In this document: one piece after another, positions 5,791 through 6,045 of the stretch
Layout of the letters: each line of letters starts with the position of its first letter
Numbering within the stretch: position 1 is the first letter of the stretch
NCBI GenBank assembly: GCA_015486905.1
Contig: WFQV01000491.1
Span: 1 to 6,045 of the forward strand
Reading direction: 5' to 3'
Source: Melioribacteraceae bacterium
GTDB lineage: Bacteria > Bacteroidota > Ignavibacteria > Ignavibacteriales > Melioribacteraceae
DNA length: 6,045 bases
Position numbers and translations under genes: made by a program
Notes under the pieces: generated by a model
The model's database searches: none
Told to the model about the DNA's origin: nothing
The model's input: the letters and a program-made list of their open reading frames with translations, nothing else

Positions 5791-5851
5791 TAGAGCATTC
5801 GGCTGTTATCCCGACGGAGTCGGGCTGTAGGTTCGAATCCTACACGCGGAG
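5791..5851 (+). pseudogene. Partial tRNA-Asn copy 1 with replaced anticodon arm
   Basis: This copy lacks the 5' acceptor strand and most of the D arm, beginning at TAGAGC. The 5' anticodon side TTCGGCTGTTA is kept, but the 3' anticodon stem is replaced by a hairpin, CCCGAC-GGA-GTCGGG (5810-5824). The T arm and 3' acceptor strand (5827-5851) are identical to the intact gene. Without a 5' acceptor strand it cannot make a functional tRNA. Confidence 0.9.
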
Positions 5852-5870
5852 CTAAAAAACAAGTTCTTTG

Positions 5871-5901
5871 AAAGCCTGAATATTTTTAACAGGCTTTTTT
5901 T
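5871..5901 (+). terminator. Intrinsic terminator, array copy 2
   Basis: The same 8-bp stem as copy 1 (5871-5878 with 5890-5897) with an 11-nt loop. Two loop G are changed to A (5880 and 5889) and the T-run is one base longer (5895-5901). The stem is unchanged. Confidence 0.85.
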
Positions 5902-5904
5902 ATT

Positions 5905-5965
5905 TAGAGCATTTGGCTGTTATCCCGACGGAGTCGGGATGTAGGTTCGAATCCTACACGCGGAG
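5905..5965 (+). pseudogene. Partial tRNA-Asn copy 2 with replaced anticodon arm
   Basis: It has the same structure as the previous partial copy. The hairpin is here extended to eight perfect pairs, ATCCCGAC-GGA-GTCGGGAT (5922-5940), because CT after the arm reads AT. One C-to-T change gives TTTGG in the former anticodon stem. The T arm and 3' acceptor strand (5941-5965) remain identical to the intact tRNA. Confidence 0.9.
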
Positions 5966-5984
5966 CTAAAAAACAAGTTCTTTG

Positions 5985-6014
5985 AAAGCCTGAGTATTTT
6001 TAGCAGGCTTTTTT
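5985..6014 (+). terminator. Intrinsic terminator, array copy 3
   Basis: Identical to copy 1 in stem, loop and T-run: stem 5985-5992 with 6004-6011 and T-run 6009-6014. Confidence 0.85.
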
Positions 6015-6017
6015 ATT

Positions 6018-6045
6018 TAGAGCATTCGGCTGTTATCCCGACGGA
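6018..6045 (+). pseudogene. Third partial tRNA-Asn copy, cut by the window end
   Basis: Starts at TAGAGC and runs into the replacement hairpin (first arm ATCCCGAC plus GGA) where the window stops. It shows that the array has at least three partial copies besides the intact gene. Confidence 0.85.

Larger units (their letters stand above)
5685..6045 (+). repeat. Tandem array of tRNA-Asn 3' part plus terminator, about 113-bp unit
   Basis: Four head-to-tail units starting at TAGAGC are visible: 5685-5790 (106 bp, inside the intact tRNA), 5791-5904 (114 bp), 5905-6017 (113 bp), and 6018 to the window end (cut). Each holds the end of the D stem, the 5' anticodon stem, the T arm, the 3' acceptor strand, a 19-nt linker and a terminator hairpin. 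Units 2 and 3 differ from each other by four substitutions and one T of a T-run. Unit 1 is 7 bp shorter because it keeps the native anticodon arm. The junctions share TTAGAGC/GTAGAGC, suggesting duplication at a short homology. The array continues beyond the window. Confidence 0.95.

Noticed and set aside
5685..6045. CRISPR array
   Set aside because: The repeating unit is about 113 bp and nearly identical throughout, with no alternation of short repeats and unique spacers; its content is tRNA and terminator sequence.
5791..6045. Additional functional tRNA genes
   Set aside because: The copies lack the 5' acceptor strand and D arm and their anticodon arm is replaced, so no cloverleaf can form.
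5685..6045. Integrated element with attL/attR at the tRNA 3' end
   Set aside because: Although repeats of a tRNA 3' end can mark integration, the spacing is only about 113 bp, no integrase gene is present, and nothing but the unit itself lies between copies. A tandem duplication is simpler, though site-specific origin is not excluded.

Overview
The window is AT-rich, and its genes mix strong Shine-Dalgarno sites with starts that have none. The MORN-repeat protein carries a secretion signal ending in YSQ, a style common in Bacteroidota and relatives. Together with the family content (soluble PAS hybrid histidine kinase, GYD-domain protein, tRNA gene without an encoded CCA), this suggests a member of the Bacteroidota/Ignavibacteriota/Chlorobiota group. 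That placement is inference; there is no marker gene here to prove it.

Left part (1-2665): a small single-pass membrane protein on the minus strand (125-577) and a TerB-like helical protein on the plus strand (869-1288) diverge from a shared 291-bp intergenic region. That region holds an inverted repeat, a CRP-like dyad and a candidate promoter. The TerB-like gene then converges on a minus-strand gene for an exported 431-residue protein built of 17 tandem MORN_2-type units (1370-2665).

Middle (2666-3169): about 500 bp without a credible gene. Its left half (2700-2910) is a patchwork of four short-period arrays (periods 7, 6, 4 and 7 bp) next to the MORN gene start, plus a 12-bp direct repeat. 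Its right half is plain AT-rich DNA ending in a good sigma70-like promoter at 3110-3138.

Right part (3170-5568): three co-directional genes that could form an operon. They encode a 4HBT/YbgC-type hot-dog acyl-CoA thioesterase, a cytoplasmic PAS-HisKA-HATPase-REC hybrid kinase starting at TTG, and a GYD-domain protein. The last gene's very strong ribosome binding site can be closed in a hairpin. No functional link between the three is visible beyond their arrangement.

Right end (5603-6045): a tRNA-Asn(GTT) gene with its own promoter and terminator, followed by a tandem array of about 113-bp units. Each unit repeats the 3' part of the tRNA together with the terminator. In every extra copy the 3' side of the anticodon arm is replaced by a GC-rich perfect hairpin. 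The array is still running when the window ends. This is the most unusual structure here; its closest known architectural parallel is the 3'-tRNA repeat region of the Escherichia coli tyrT locus.
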